In this document: positions 7,797-16,799 of the stretch, in pieces | Numbering within the stretch: position 1 is the stretch's first letter | How the letters are laid out: the number at the start of each line of letters is the position of its first letter | Source: DASRDZ01 sp035652335 | GTDB taxonomy: Bacteria; Chloroflexota; Dormibacteria; Aeolococcales; Aeolococcaceae | Assembly (NCBI GenBank): GCA_035652335.1 | Contig: DASRDZ010000058.1 | Span: forward strand, 1-39,246 | Length of the DNA stretch: 39,246 nt | Reading direction: 5' to 3' | Position numbers and translations under genes: made by a program | Notes under the pieces: model-generated | What the model was told of the DNA's origin: nothing | What the model saw: the letters and a program-made list of their open reading frames with translations, nothing else | Database searches by the model: none

Positions 7797-9586
7797 CGGC
7801 CGGGCAGGAACTCGTCGATCTTCTCGCGGGCCGACTGCAGCATCGCCGGCACGCGGCCGGGGTCGCCGCGCAGCATCGACTCGGCCATCATCTTCGCCTG
7901 CTCCAGCTTGATGTGCGGCGGCAGCGGCGGCTCCTCGGGATCGGTGATGGCGTCGAGGACGACCGGACGGTCGGCGCTCAGCGCGTCGCGCCAGGCCGTC
8001 TCGATCTGGTCGGCGTGCTCCACGCGCACGCCGCCGAGGCCGAGGTCCCTGGCGAACTTGGCGAAGTCGACGCGCGGGATGTCCTGCGAGGCCTCGAACT
8101 TGGGGTCGCCGTAGAGGACGCGGAACTCCCAGGTGACCTGGTTGAGGTCGCAGTTGTTCAGCACCAGGATCACCAGGCGGGGATCCTTCCACTCCCGCCA
8201 GTACTTGCTGATCGTGATCAGCTCGTTCATCCCGCCCATCTGCATCGCGCCGTCGCCGATGGTGCCCACGGCGACGCGGTCGGGGAAGGCGAACTTGGCC
8301 GCCACGGCATACGGGACTCCGGGCAGCATGGTGGCGAGGTTGCCGGACAGCGACCACTTCATCCCGCGCCGCATGCGGACCTGCCGCGCCGCCCAGTTGG
8401 CCGCCGAGCCGGAGTCGCTGGCGATGATGGCGTCGTCGGGCAGCATCTTCGACAGCGCCGCGAAGAGCCCCTGCGGGCGCAGCCCGCGCTCGGTCTCGTA
8501 GGGCTCGCCGCGGTCGTCCATGAGCTTCCACCAGTGCTCGACGTCCTCGACGATCTTCTCCTGCCACCTGCGATCCTGCTTGCGCTTGAGCAGCGGCAGC
8601 AGCTCGCGCAGCGTCTCCCTGCTGTCGCCGACCAGCGGCACGTCGATGGGGTAGCGCATGGAGAGCATCTCCCCCATCAGGTCGATCTGCACCGCCTTGG
8701 CCTGACCCGACTTGGGCAGGAAGTCGCTGTAGGGGAAGCTGGTGCCGACCATCAGCAGGGTGTCGCAGCTCCGCATCATCTCCCAGCTGGGACGCGTGCC
8801 GAGCAGCCCGATGGTGTTGGTGCAGAAGGGCACGTCGTCGGGAACCGCAGCCTTGCCGAGCAGCGCCTTGGCGATGCCGGCGCCGAGGGTGTCGGCCACG
8901 GCGACGATCTCGTCGGTGGCGTGCAACGCGCCGGCGCCGACCAGCATGGCCACCTTCTCGCCGGCGTTGAGCACGTCGGCCGCCGCCTGCAGGTCCTCCT
9001 GTCGCGGCATGACGCGCGGCTCGCGCCAGCCGATGCCGGTGTGGATGGTCTTGCTGGCGTGCGGCTGCTCCGGCACCGCCTCCATGGCACCCACGTCGGC
9101 GGGCAGGATGACGCAGGTCACCGTGCGCCGGGCGATGGCGATGCGCAGCGCGCGGTCGATGACGTGGCGCGCCATCGACGCCTCCGCGACCGTCTGCACG
9201 AACTCGGAGGCGACGTCCTTGTAGAGGTTGGGCAGGTCGACCTCCTGCTGCATGTGCCCGCCCAGCGACTTGAGCGGCGCCTGGCCGACGATGGCCACCA
9301 CCGGCGCGTGGTCGAGCTTGGCGTCGTAGAGGCCGTTGAGCAGGTGGATGGCGCCCGGCCCCGAGGTCGCCGTGCAGACGCCCACCTTGCCGGTGAACTT
9401 GGCGTGGGCGCAGGCCATGAAGGCCGCCTGCTCCTCGTGGCGCACCTGCACGAACCTGAACTTCTCCTGGCTCTTGCGCAGGCCCTCGAAGAACGGCGTG
9501 ATGCCGTCGCCCGTGTACCCGTAGACGATGTCCACCCCCCAATCCACGAGCCGCTGGGCCATGAAGTCGCCGACGGTCATGCTCAT
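7793..9586 (-). CDS. thiamine-diphosphate enzyme, pyruvate oxidase/dehydrogenase (PoxB)-like
   Basis: A 597-residue ThDP-dependent enzyme of the pyruvate oxidase / acetolactate synthase superfamily. Domain order is Pyr (about 1-175), central (190-335) and PP (365-540). The cofactor-activating Glu51 is in VRHEEQAAFMA; the ThDP-Mg motif runs from GDGAMQMGG (GDG 444-446) to NN at 477-478. It is close to proteins annotated as thiamine-pyrophosphate-requiring or pyruvate dehydrogenase (quinone). ATG at 9586 is chosen because GGAGGT lies 6 nt upstream; an in-frame extension upstream is possible but unsupported. It heads the operon, and its stop overlaps the membrane-protein start (ATGA). Acetolactate-type chemistry is an alternative. 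Confidence 0.88.
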   Translation of the reverse strand: MSMTVGDFMAQRLVDWGVDIVYGYTGDGITPFFEGLRKSQEKFRFVQVRHEEQAAFMACAHAKFTGKVGVCTATSGPGAIHLLNGLYDAKLDHAPVVAIVGQAPLKSLGGHMQQEVDLPNLYKDVASEFVQTVAEASMARHVIDRALRIAIARRTVTCVILPADVGAMEAVPEQPHASKTIHTGIGWREPRVMPRQEDLQAAADVLNAGEKVAMLVGAGALHATDEIVAVADTLGAGIAKALLGKAAVPDDVPFCTNTIGLLGTRPSWEMMRSCDTLLMVGTSFPYSDFLPKSGQAKAVQIDLMGEMLSMRYPIDVPLVGDSRETLRELLPLLKRKQDRRWQEKIVEDVEHWWKLMDDRGEPYETERGLRPQGLFAALSKMLPDDAIIASDSGSAANWAARQVRMRRGMKWSLSGNLATMLPGVPYAVAAKFAFPDRVAVGTIGDGAMQMGGMNELITISKYWREWKDPRLVILVLNNCDLNQVTWEFRVLYGDPKFEASQDIPRVDFAKFARDLGLGGVRVEHADQIETAWRDALSADRPVVLDAITDPEEPPLPPHIKLEQAKMMAESMLRGDPGRVPAMLQSAREKIDEFLPGR

Positions 9587-9636
9587 GGGGGGACCTCCAG
9601 GCCGGTTCCGCGCGCCTCCGGACGCGCGTCGTGCTA

Positions 9637-9651
9637 TGTCATCAACTGACA
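9637..9651. promoter_or_regulatory. candidate operator: perfect inverted repeat TGTCA-N5-TGACA
   Basis: A 5-bp perfect inverted repeat with a 5-nt spacer lies in the divergent region between the ThDP operon and the GH15 gene. It falls at the predicted transcription start of the ThDP operon, just downstream of a TACAAT -10 (9654-9659 on the minus strand), which is where a repressor would block. Confidence 0.5.
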
Positions 9652-9653
9652 GC

Positions 9654-9659
9654 ATTGTA
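9654..9659 (-). promoter_or_regulatory. -10-like TACAAT for the ThDP/GMC operon
   Basis: TACAAT on the minus strand, one mismatch from consensus, would give a leader of about 60 nt ending in a good GGAGGT Shine-Dalgarno site. No good -35 hexamer is seen at 17 nt. Confidence 0.45.
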
Positions 9660-9681
9660 CTCATGTAAACCACCACCGCGG

Positions 9682-9687
9682 TAGCAT
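9682..9687 (+). promoter_or_regulatory. -10-like TAGCAT for the GH15 gene, leaderless geometry
   Basis: TAGCAT ends 8 nt before the GTG at 9696. There is no Shine-Dalgarno sequence. Confidence 0.55.
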
Positions 9688-9695
9688 GGTCGGAC

Positions 9696-11459
9696 GTGGC
9701 AGACCCCGTCCTCCAGACCCATCCCCACGTCCTCCGGGAGTACTCGCTGCTCGCCGACGGTGAGCGCGGCGCCCTGGTCGGTCCGCGCGGGGACGTGGCC
9801 TGGCTCTGCTTCCCCGGCTGGGACGGCGACCCCGTCTTCGCCTCGCTGCTGGGCGCGGCCAGCCGCTACGCGGTCCACCCGGCGGCGCCCGCGGTGTGGG
9901 GCGGCTACTACGAGCACGGGACGCTGATCTGGCGCAGTCGCTGGTCCTGCGGCGGGAGCATCGTCGAGTCCCGCGAAGCGCTCGCCTTCCCCGGGGACCC
10001 GCGCCGCGCCGTGCTGCTCCGCAGGATCGAGCCGGTGCGGGGACCGTGCCGGATGGCGGTGGCCCTCGCCCTGCGCACCGAGTGGGGCCGCCGGCCGCTC
10101 CGCCTCCGGCGCGACGGCGCGGGGACCTGGAGCGGTGAGTCCGGTGGGGTGCGCGTCCGCTGGAGCGGCGCCGGCGAGGCCCGGGACGGCGGCGAGGACC
10201 TCCTCCTCTGCCTCGACCTCGACGAGGGCGACCACCACGACCTCGTGCTCGAGATCGACCGCGACCCGGTTGAGGGTCCCGCGCCCGACCCCGGGCAGCT
10301 CTGGCGCGCCACCGAGGCCGCCTGGCGCGCGGCCGTGCCCGCCATGCGGACCGCCGCGCCCCGCGACGCCCGCCACGCCTATGCCGTGCTCCGCGGGCTG
10401 ACCACCGCCGGCGGCGGCATGGTCGCCTGCGCCACCACCTCGCTTCCCGAACGCGCCAGCGAAGGGCGCGACTACGACTACCGCTACGTCTGGATCCGCG
10501 ACCAGTGCTACGCGGGCGAGGCCGCGGCGGCCGTGGGCGGCTGGCCCCTGCTCGACTGCGCCGTGCGCTTCACCGGGGAGCGCCTCCTCGCCGATGGCCC
10601 CCACCTCCTCCCCGCCTACCGCGGCGACGGGACGCCGCTGCCCGAGGACGAGGACGTCGCCGCCCTGCCCGGCTACCCGGGCGCGCCGGAGGTCCACTGC
10701 GGCAACAACGCCGGCAGCCAGTTCCAGCTCGACGCCTTCGGCGAGGCCCTGCTGCTCCTCGCCACCGCGGCCGAGCACGACCGTGCGGACGGGCAGGCGT
10801 GGCGGGCGGCGAGAGCGGCCGCCGAGGGCATCGCCCGGCGCTGGCGCGAGCCGGACGCCGGGGTCTGGGAGCTGGACCAGCGCCTCTGGGCCCACTCGCG
10901 GCTGATCTGCGTCGCCGGCCTGCGGCGCATCGCGGCCGCGCCCGGGGCGCCGCAGGACCAGGTCGACGCCTGGCGAGGGCTGGCCGGAGAGATGGAGGGG
11001 TGGGCGCTGCAGCACTGCGTCCACCCCTCCGGCCGCTGGCAGCGCAACCCGGAGGACGAGCGCGTCGACGCCTCCCTGCTGCTCGCCGCCGTCCGCGGCG
11101 CGGTCCCGGCGCAGAGCCCGCTCAGCGCCGCCACCGTCGAGGCGGTGCGCCGCGAGCTCTCGCGCGAGCACTTCGTCTACCGCTACCGGCACCACGACCG
11201 GGACCTGGAGGAGGCCGAGGGCGCCTTCCTGCTCTGCGGGTTCTGGATGTCGCTGGCCAGCCTGCAGCAGGGCGACGTCCTCGGCGCGGTGCGCTGGTTC
11301 GAGCGCGGCCGCACCGCCTGTGGACCACCCGGTCTGTTCTCGGAGGAATACGACGTGCGCCAGCGCCAGCTCCGCGGCAACCTGCCGCAGGCATTCGTGC
11401 ATGCGCTGCTCATGGAATGCGCGGCGCGCCTCGCCCCGCACGCCGGAGAGGAGCTGTGA
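9696..11459 (+). CDS. glycoside hydrolase family 15 protein (glucoamylase- or trehalase-like)
   Basis: A 587-residue protein with an N-terminal beta-sandwich (about 1-215) and an alpha/alpha-barrel GH15 domain. Family motifs visible are YVWIRDQCY (Trp266 onward), LPGYPGAPEVHCGN, NPEDERVDASLL, EEAEGAFLLCGFWM and GLFSEEYD; the acidic residues in the last three surround the catalytic acid and base. No signal peptide is present, so it acts in the cytoplasm, fitting glycogen or maltooligosaccharide turnover. Some intracellular GH15 enzymes of high-GC bacteria are trehalases, and TreYZ lies just downstream, so trehalase is a real alternative. GTG at 9696 is supported by TAGCAT 8 nt upstream. Its stop overlaps the next start (GTGA). 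Confidence 0.9.
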   Translation: MADPVLQTHPHVLREYSLLADGERGALVGPRGDVAWLCFPGWDGDPVFASLLGAASRYAVHPAAPAVWGGYYEHGTLIWRSRWSCGGSIVESREALAFPGDPRRAVLLRRIEPVRGPCRMAVALALRTEWGRRPLRLRRDGAGTWSGESGGVRVRWSGAGEARDGGEDLLLCLDLDEGDHHDLVLEIDRDPVEGPAPDPGQLWRATEAAWRAAVPAMRTAAPRDARHAYAVLRGLTTAGGGMVACATTSLPERASEGRDYDYRYVWIRDQCYAGEAAAAVGGWPLLDCAVRFTGERLLADGPHLLPAYRGDGTPLPEDEDVAALPGYPGAPEVHCGNNAGSQFQLDAFGEALLLLATAAEHDRADGQAWRAARAAAEGIARRWREPDAGVWELDQRLWAHSRLICVAGLRRIAAAPGAPQDQVDAWRGLAGEMEGWALQHCVHPSGRWQRNPEDERVDASLLLAAVRGAVPAQSPLSAATVEAVRRELSREHFVYRYRHHDRDLEEAEGAFLLCGFWMSLASLQQGDVLGAVRWFERGRTACGPPGLFSEEYDVRQRQLRGNLPQAFVHALLMECAARLAPHAGEEL

Positions 11460-12562
11460 GCGGGGACGGCTTCGAGCTCGAGGCGCTCGACGTCTCCGTC
11501 TACGAGGTGCCCACCGAGCAGCCCGAGGCCGACGGGACCCTGCAGTGGGACAGGACCGTCGTCGTGGTGGTCGAGCCGCGGCTGCGCAACGGCGTGCGCG
11601 GCGTCGGCCACGCCTGGGGCCACCGGTGCATGAAGCCGCTCATCGACGGAACGCTGGCCGGCGAGGTGGTCGGCCGCGACGTGCGCGACGTCGCCGGCTG
11701 CTGGGAGGCGATGGTGCGGGCCATCCGCAACCTGGGGCGTCCCGGGGTGGTGTCGATGGCCATCGCCGCCGTCGACCTGGCGCTGTGGGACACCAAGGCG
11801 CGCGCCCTGCAGCAGCCGCTGCACCGCCTGCTCGGCGCGGTGCGTGAGACGGTGCCGGTGTACGGGTCCGGCGGCTTCACGACGTACGACGAGCGCACCC
11901 TCGTCGCCCAGATCCAGGGATGGGTCGACGCCGGCATCCCCCGCGTCAAGATGAAGGTGGGCATGGATCGCGGCGCGTCGTGGCGCTGCGACCTGGAACG
12001 CGTCCGCGCCGTGCGCAAGGCCGCCGGCGACGGGGTGGAGATCTTCGTCGACGCCAACGGCGGCTACGACCGCACCCAGGCGCTGCGCCTCGCCGAGGAG
12101 TACGGCGCCCTGGGGGTGACCTGGTTCGAGGAGCCGGTGTCCTCCGACGACCTCGACGGGCTTCGCCAGCTGCGCGACGCCCTGGCCATGGACGTCAGCG
12201 CCGGCGAGTACGGCTACCACCTCCTCTACTTCCGCGAGATGCTTCGGCACGGGTGCGTCGACGTGATGCAGGCCGACGTGGCGCGCACCGCGGGCATCAC
12301 CGACTGGCTGCGCGTGGCCGCGCTCTGCGCCGCGGCGGAGGTGCCGTTCTCGGCGCACTGCAGCCCGTCGCAGAGCGTGCATCCCGCCTGCGTGCCACCC
12401 AACCTGCGCCACATCGAGTGGTTCCACGACCACGTGCGCATCGACTCGCTGCTCTTCGACGGCACGCTCGCGGCGCATGACGGGTGCGTGCGGCCGGGCG
12501 ACGCCCCGGGAAACGGCATGACGCTGAAGCGCGCCGACGCCGAGCGCTGGCGCGTCGCCTAG
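11456..12562 (+). CDS. mandelate racemase-type enolase-superfamily enzyme
   Basis: A 368-residue enolase-superfamily protein, N-terminal capping domain then TIM barrel. All mandelate-racemase subgroup residues can be seen: Lys165-x-Lys167 (VKMKVG), metal ligands Asp199 (FVDANGG), Glu225 (FEEP) and Glu251 (SAGEYG), and a probable Asp274/His301 dyad (QADVART, SAHCSPS). Such enzymes abstract a proton alpha to a carboxylate and are usually acid-sugar dehydratases, racemases or cycloisomerases. The substrate is not readable. It overlaps the GH15 gene by 4 nt, so the two are cotranscribed, suggesting a sugar-acid substrate. Its TAG interlocks with that of treZ in a CTAG. Confidence 0.9.
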   Translation: MSGDGFELEALDVSVYEVPTEQPEADGTLQWDRTVVVVVEPRLRNGVRGVGHAWGHRCMKPLIDGTLAGEVVGRDVRDVAGCWEAMVRAIRNLGRPGVVSMAIAAVDLALWDTKARALQQPLHRLLGAVRETVPVYGSGGFTTYDERTLVAQIQGWVDAGIPRVKMKVGMDRGASWRCDLERVRAVRKAAGDGVEIFVDANGGYDRTQALRLAEEYGALGVTWFEEPVSSDDLDGLRQLRDALAMDVSAGEYGYHLLYFREMLRHGCVDVMQADVARTAGITDWLRVAALCAAAEVPFSAHCSPSQSVHPACVPPNLRHIEWFHDHVRIDSLLFDGTLAAHDGCVRPGDAPGNGMTLKRADAERWRVA

Positions 12563-14304
12563 GCCGGCGGCCCCTCCTCGACGACGACGACGCTCTCCGG
12601 CGGCAGGGTGATCGCCTCGCCCTGGACGTCGATCCCCTCGTGGGAGGCGAGCAGGCTGCGGCGCCTCGCTGTGGCAGCGCCCACGGGAACGCGGCGCGTC
12701 CCGTCCGCGATGTTGCAGGCGACCAGAACCGTGCCGCGGCGCAGGAGCAGCCAGCCGGCGCCGTCATCTGCGACGGCGTGCACGCGATCCCTGCGCGGGT
12801 CGCCGAGTGCCGGGTGGCTGCGGCGCAGGGCGATGAGGCGGCGGTGCCACTCGAGGAGGTCGCGATGCGGGGGGCGGTCGCGCTCCGAGCGGTCGAGCAC
12901 GGAGCGCTCGAAGGTGCGCGGGTCCTGGGGATCGGGGACGTCCTCCGCGCGCCAGCCGAAGGCGGCGAACTCACCGCGTCGGCCCTCGCTGACCGCACGG
13001 GCCAGCGTCGCGTCCTGGTGGTCGGTGAAGTACTGGAACGGCGTCGAGGCGCCCCACTCCTCGCCCATGAAGAGCATCGGGACGAAGGGCGCGGTCAGCA
13101 CCAGCGCGGCCCCGATGCGCAGGCGTGCCTCGCTCATCAGCGCAGCGCTCCGCTCCCCCGCCGCGCGGTTGCCGACCTGGTCGTGGTTCTGCAGGTAGCC
13201 GAGGAAGCGGTTGGCGGGCAGCCCGCCGGCGGGGCGGCCGTGGTGCCGGCGCCGGTACGGAGAGTAGCGGCCGTCGTTGACGAAAACGTCGTTGAGCGCC
13301 TTGGCCACCGAGGTGAGGCCGCCGAAGTCGGCGTAGTAGCCGCTGCGCTCGCCGGTCAGCGCCGCGTGCAGGGCATGGTGGAGGTCGTCGCTCCACTGCG
13401 CGTCGAGGCCGTGGCCGCCGGCCTCCCGCGAGCGCACCAGGCGCGGGTCGTTGAGGTCGCTCTCGGCGATCACCCAGAGGGCGCGACCCAGCTCGGCCTG
13501 CAGGGCCTCGACCTCGACGGCCACCTGCTCCAGCAGGTGCACCGCGGAGGTGTCGAGGATGGCGTGGACGGCGTCGAGGCGGAGGCCGTCGCAGTGGTAG
13601 TCGCGCAGCCACATCAGCGCGTTGTCGACGACGAAGCGCCGCACCTCGTCGCAGCCGGCGTCGTCGAAGTTCAGCGCCCCGCCCCAGGGCGTCCGGTACT
13701 TCTCCGTGAAGTACGGGCCGTAGCGGGCGAGGTGGTTCCCGTCCGGGCCGAGGTGGTTGTAGACGGCGTCCATGACGACCGCCAGGCCGTGCGCGTGGCA
13801 CGCGTCGACCAGCCGCTTCAGGCCGTCGGGCCCGCCGTACGCATGGTGGGGGGCGTAGAGGTCGACGCCGTCGTAGCCCCAGCCGCGCGTCCCCGGGAAC
13901 TCTGCCACCGGCATCAGCTCGACCGCGGTGACGCCCAGCTCGACCAGCTCGCGGAGGTGCGGGATCGCCGCGTCGAAGGTGCCCTCGGGCGTGAAGGTCC
14001 CGATGTGCAGCTCGTAGAGCACCGCCGCCGAGAGCGGTGCGCCGCGCCACGCCTGGTCGGTCCATGGAAAGGCGCCGTGGTCGACCACCTGCGAGAGCCC
14101 GTGCACGCCCTCCGGCTGCGACGGCGAGCGGGGATCCGGGAGCGGCTCGGCGCCGTCGAGGGCGAAGCCGTAGCGGTCCCCGGGCGACGCCTCGGCGCAG
14201 TCCACCGTGAACCAGCCACGTTCCCCCCGCTCCATCGCCAGGTTGCGGCCACCAATGGCCAGATCGACCCGCTCGGCGTTGGGCGCCCAGACGCTGAAGC
14301 GCAT
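12559..14304 (-). CDS. treZ: malto-oligosyltrehalose trehalohydrolase (TreZ)
   Basis: TreZ releases trehalose from the maltooligosyltrehalose made by TreY. The 581-residue product has an N-terminal CBM48-like domain (MRFSVWAPNAERVDL), then a GH13 barrel with all four conserved regions: DAVYNHLG (179-186), GLRLDAVHA with nucleophile Asp244, VIAESDLNDPR with acid Glu281, and LQNHDQVGN with Asp375. The family hallmark FMGEEWGASTPFQYFTDH follows. Length is normal. It starts 2 nt after the treY stop, so the genes are coupled. The pathway converts glycogen or maltodextrin ends to trehalose in the cytoplasm. Its stop shares a CTAG with the convergent enolase-family gene. Confidence 0.96.
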   Translation of the reverse strand: MRFSVWAPNAERVDLAIGGRNLAMERGERGWFTVDCAEASPGDRYGFALDGAEPLPDPRSPSQPEGVHGLSQVVDHGAFPWTDQAWRGAPLSAAVLYELHIGTFTPEGTFDAAIPHLRELVELGVTAVELMPVAEFPGTRGWGYDGVDLYAPHHAYGGPDGLKRLVDACHAHGLAVVMDAVYNHLGPDGNHLARYGPYFTEKYRTPWGGALNFDDAGCDEVRRFVVDNALMWLRDYHCDGLRLDAVHAILDTSAVHLLEQVAVEVEALQAELGRALWVIAESDLNDPRLVRSREAGGHGLDAQWSDDLHHALHAALTGERSGYYADFGGLTSVAKALNDVFVNDGRYSPYRRRHHGRPAGGLPANRFLGYLQNHDQVGNRAAGERSAALMSEARLRIGAALVLTAPFVPMLFMGEEWGASTPFQYFTDHQDATLARAVSEGRRGEFAAFGWRAEDVPDPQDPRTFERSVLDRSERDRPPHRDLLEWHRRLIALRRSHPALGDPRRDRVHAVADDGAGWLLLRRGTVLVACNIADGTRRVPVGAATARRRSLLASHEGIDVQGEAITLPPESVVVVEEGPPA

Positions 14305-14306
14305 GC

Positions 14307-16799
14307 TCAGCGCTCCTCGAACGGCTGGCGGGCCAGCAGCGCCACGGGGAACCCGGCGAGAAGCTCGCGCAGCGGCGCGTCGCCGGCGAAGCGGCGGTCG
14401 CCGAGCTGGTCGACCCAGCCGCCCTCGGGGAGGCGCACCGCGGTGTCTCCCCAGTCGCGCACGCCGAGGACGAGGCGCGGCACCACCGTCACCGCCCCCG
14501 GCGCCGCGCCGCGCGCGAAGGCGACGACGTGCTCCGCACATGCACCGGTCACGGCGAGCGGCAGGTAGGCCCCGTCGACGCCGAACAGCTCGGGATGCCG
14601 CTCGCGCAGGAGCAGGGCGCGCCGGGTCAGCAGCAGCTTGGGCAGGCCGCTGTCCGCCTCATCGCTCCACGCCTGCGCCGCCGGCACCGTCCGCGACCGC
14701 TCCAGGAGCGCCCGCCGCAGCTCCCAGTCGACGGGACGCCGGTTGTCGGGGTCGACCAGCGACAGCGTCCAGAGCTCGCAGCCCTGGTACAGGTCGGGCA
14801 CGCCCGGCGAGGTCAGCTTGAGCAGCGCCGTGGCCAGGGCGTTGACCCGCCCGGGCTGGATCAGCGGGCGCACGACCTCCTCGACCTCCTCGAGGAACCC
14901 GGCGTCGCCGTACAGCGCTTCGACGAAGCCGCGAAGGGCGGCGTCGTACTCGGGGGAGGGGTCGATCCACGAGGTGTGCAGCTTGGCCTCGCGCGACGCC
15001 TTCTCCATGTACGCCAGCATGCGCTCGCGATCGACCGGCCATGCGCCGACCATCGACTGGTAGAGCAGGAGCTCCATGACGCCGTCGGGCCACTCGCCGC
15101 GGCGATGCTGCGCGTTGCGGCCACGCCAGGCCAGAACCGTGCGCGCCCACTCGGTGGGGATCTCGGAGAGCAGCGCCAGCCGGGCGCGGACGTCCTCGCT
15201 GCGCTTGGTGTCGTGCGTCGTCGTGGCCAGCAGCGTCTCGGGCCAGCGCGACTGCACCGTCGCGTTGTGTGCGTGGAGCTCGGCGACCGAGGCGCTGAAC
15301 GGCCGCGGCCCGCCGCCCACCTCGTTCAGCGCCGCGAGCGCGACGGCGCGGTAGAAGGTGGTGTCCTCCATGCCCTTGGCCATCACCGCCGAGGACACCT
15401 GCTGCAGGCGCAGCACGAAGTCCAGCGCATCGGCGTCGCCGTCGCGCGCCGCGGGATCGAGGACGAGATGGACGATCAGCGCGAGCAGCTCCGCGTCGAC
15501 GTCGGGCCGGGCTGCGCGCACCTGCGCCACCGCTGCCTGCAGCCGGGCTGCGCCGTCCTCTCCCACGGCCCTGCCCGGCTCGGCATAGGTGCGGTACACG
15601 GGCATCGCCGCGACCAGCTCGGAGACCGCCGTGCGCAGCTCCGCCAGGGTGTGGTCTCGGTGCCGTGGGAGGCGGTCGCAGATGCGCCGCAGCAGGACGG
15701 CGAGGCGCGACACGTCGGCGGACAGCGTCTGCGCCATCACCTGCAGCTTGGCGGCGCGCGCCTCGGCGTCGACGTCGCCCGGCCCGCCCATCTCGCGCAG
15801 CAGCTCGGCGAGCGGCTCATCGCCGCGCGGATCGGTGAGCAGGCGGGTGGTCAGCGCGGCGAACTCGTACCCCGTGGTGCCCTGCACCGGCCAGCCGTCG
15901 GGCAGCGCCTCGCCGTCGCCGAGGATCTTCTCGACCACCATCCAGGCCCCCTCGCCGGCCTCGTCGCGCAGCCGCTGCAGGTAGGCGCGCGGCAGGCGCA
16001 GCCCGTCGACGTGGTCGATGCGCAGGCCGTCCACCTCACCGCGACGGAGCAGCTCCAGCACCAGGCCGTGGGTGGCCTGGAACACCGCGGGGTCCTCGGC
16101 ACGCAGCGCCACCAGCGAGGTGATGTCGAAGAAGCGCCGGTAGTTGACCTCCTCCATGCCCACCCGCCAGCGCGCCAGGCGGTACGCCTGCGCGCGCAGC
16201 ACCGCGTCGAGGCCCGCCGCGTCTCGGCCGAGCGCCTCCGGGTCCAGGTCGCGTGTCGATTCGCTCGACAGCGGGAAGCGGTGCTCGTGGTACCGCACGG
16301 CGAGACGCCCGTCCTGGCCGCGCTCGACCCTCAGGTCACCACACTCCAGGACCCGTCCCACGTGGTCGTCGAGCACCGGCAGCAGCACCCGCCCGCGCAT
16401 CCGCGGGTCGAGCATGCCCGTCCAGTCGATGTCGAACCAGGTGGCGTGCGCGCTCGACTCGCCGCACTCCAGCACGTCCCACCACCAGGGATTCGCCGCG
16501 TCGGCGGCCATGTGGTTGGGCACGATGTCGAGCAGGATCGCCAGGCCCGCATCGACCGCCGCCGCGTGCAGCCGGGAGAAGCCCGCCTCACCGCCGAGGT
16601 CCGCCGAGAGGCGGGTGGGATCGACGACGTCGTACCCGTGCTCGCTTCCCGCCACCGCCTGCAGCGACGGCGAGCAGTAGAGGTGCGAGACGCCCAGGTC
16701 GCGGAGGTACCGGCAGAGAGACGCCGCGGCCTCGAACCCGAAGCCGCGGCGCAGCTGCACGCGATAGGTGGCCCGACGGTCTCCCCCTCGCTCACCCAC
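14307..16799 (-). CDS. treY: malto-oligosyltrehalose synthase (TreY)
   Basis: TreY isomerises the reducing-end glucose of maltodextrins to an alpha-1,1-linked trehalose end. The 830-residue product begins with TYRVQLRRGFGFEAA, typical of TreY, followed by SPSLQAVAGSEHGYDVVDP, LLDIVPNHMA, GLRIDHVDGL with nucleophile Asp262, VVEKIL with acid Glu290, and the late region TTTHDTKRSEDVRAR. LTSPGVPDLYQGCELW marks the C-terminal part. Length fits GH13 TreY (about 700-850). GTG at 16799 is preferred because conserved sequence starts within ten residues and a GGAGGT lies 11 nt upstream; an in-frame start further upstream would add a non-conserved Arg/Pro-rich stretch. It overlaps the small Pro-rich ORF by 8 nt. 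Confidence 0.95.
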   Translation of the reverse strand: MGERGGDRRATYRVQLRRGFGFEAAASLCRYLRDLGVSHLYCSPSLQAVAGSEHGYDVVDPTRLSADLGGEAGFSRLHAAAVDAGLAILLDIVPNHMAADAANPWWWDVLECGESSAHATWFDIDWTGMLDPRMRGRVLLPVLDDHVGRVLECGDLRVERGQDGRLAVRYHEHRFPLSSESTRDLDPEALGRDAAGLDAVLRAQAYRLARWRVGMEEVNYRRFFDITSLVALRAEDPAVFQATHGLVLELLRRGEVDGLRIDHVDGLRLPRAYLQRLRDEAGEGAWMVVEKILGDGEALPDGWPVQGTTGYEFAALTTRLLTDPRGDEPLAELLREMGGPGDVDAEARAAKLQVMAQTLSADVSRLAVLLRRICDRLPRHRDHTLAELRTAVSELVAAMPVYRTYAEPGRAVGEDGAARLQAAVAQVRAARPDVDAELLALIVHLVLDPAARDGDADALDFVLRLQQVSSAVMAKGMEDTTFYRAVALAALNEVGGGPRPFSASVAELHAHNATVQSRWPETLLATTTHDTKRSEDVRARLALLSEIPTEWARTVLAWRGRNAQHRRGEWPDGVMELLLYQSMVGAWPVDRERMLAYMEKASREAKLHTSWIDPSPEYDAALRGFVEALYGDAGFLEEVEEVVRPLIQPGRVNALATALLKLTSPGVPDLYQGCELWTLSLVDPDNRRPVDWELRRALLERSRTVPAAQAWSDEADSGLPKLLLTRRALLLRERHPELFGVDGAYLPLAVTGACAEHVVAFARGAAPGAVTVVPRLVLGVRDWGDTAVRLPEGGWVDQLGDRRFAGDAPLRELLAGFPVALLARQPFEER

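Noticed and set aside
7793..9676. Longer N-terminus for the ThDP enzyme starting at 9676
   Set aside because: The extra 30 residues are not conserved-looking and the GGAGGT site before ATG 9586 is excellent.
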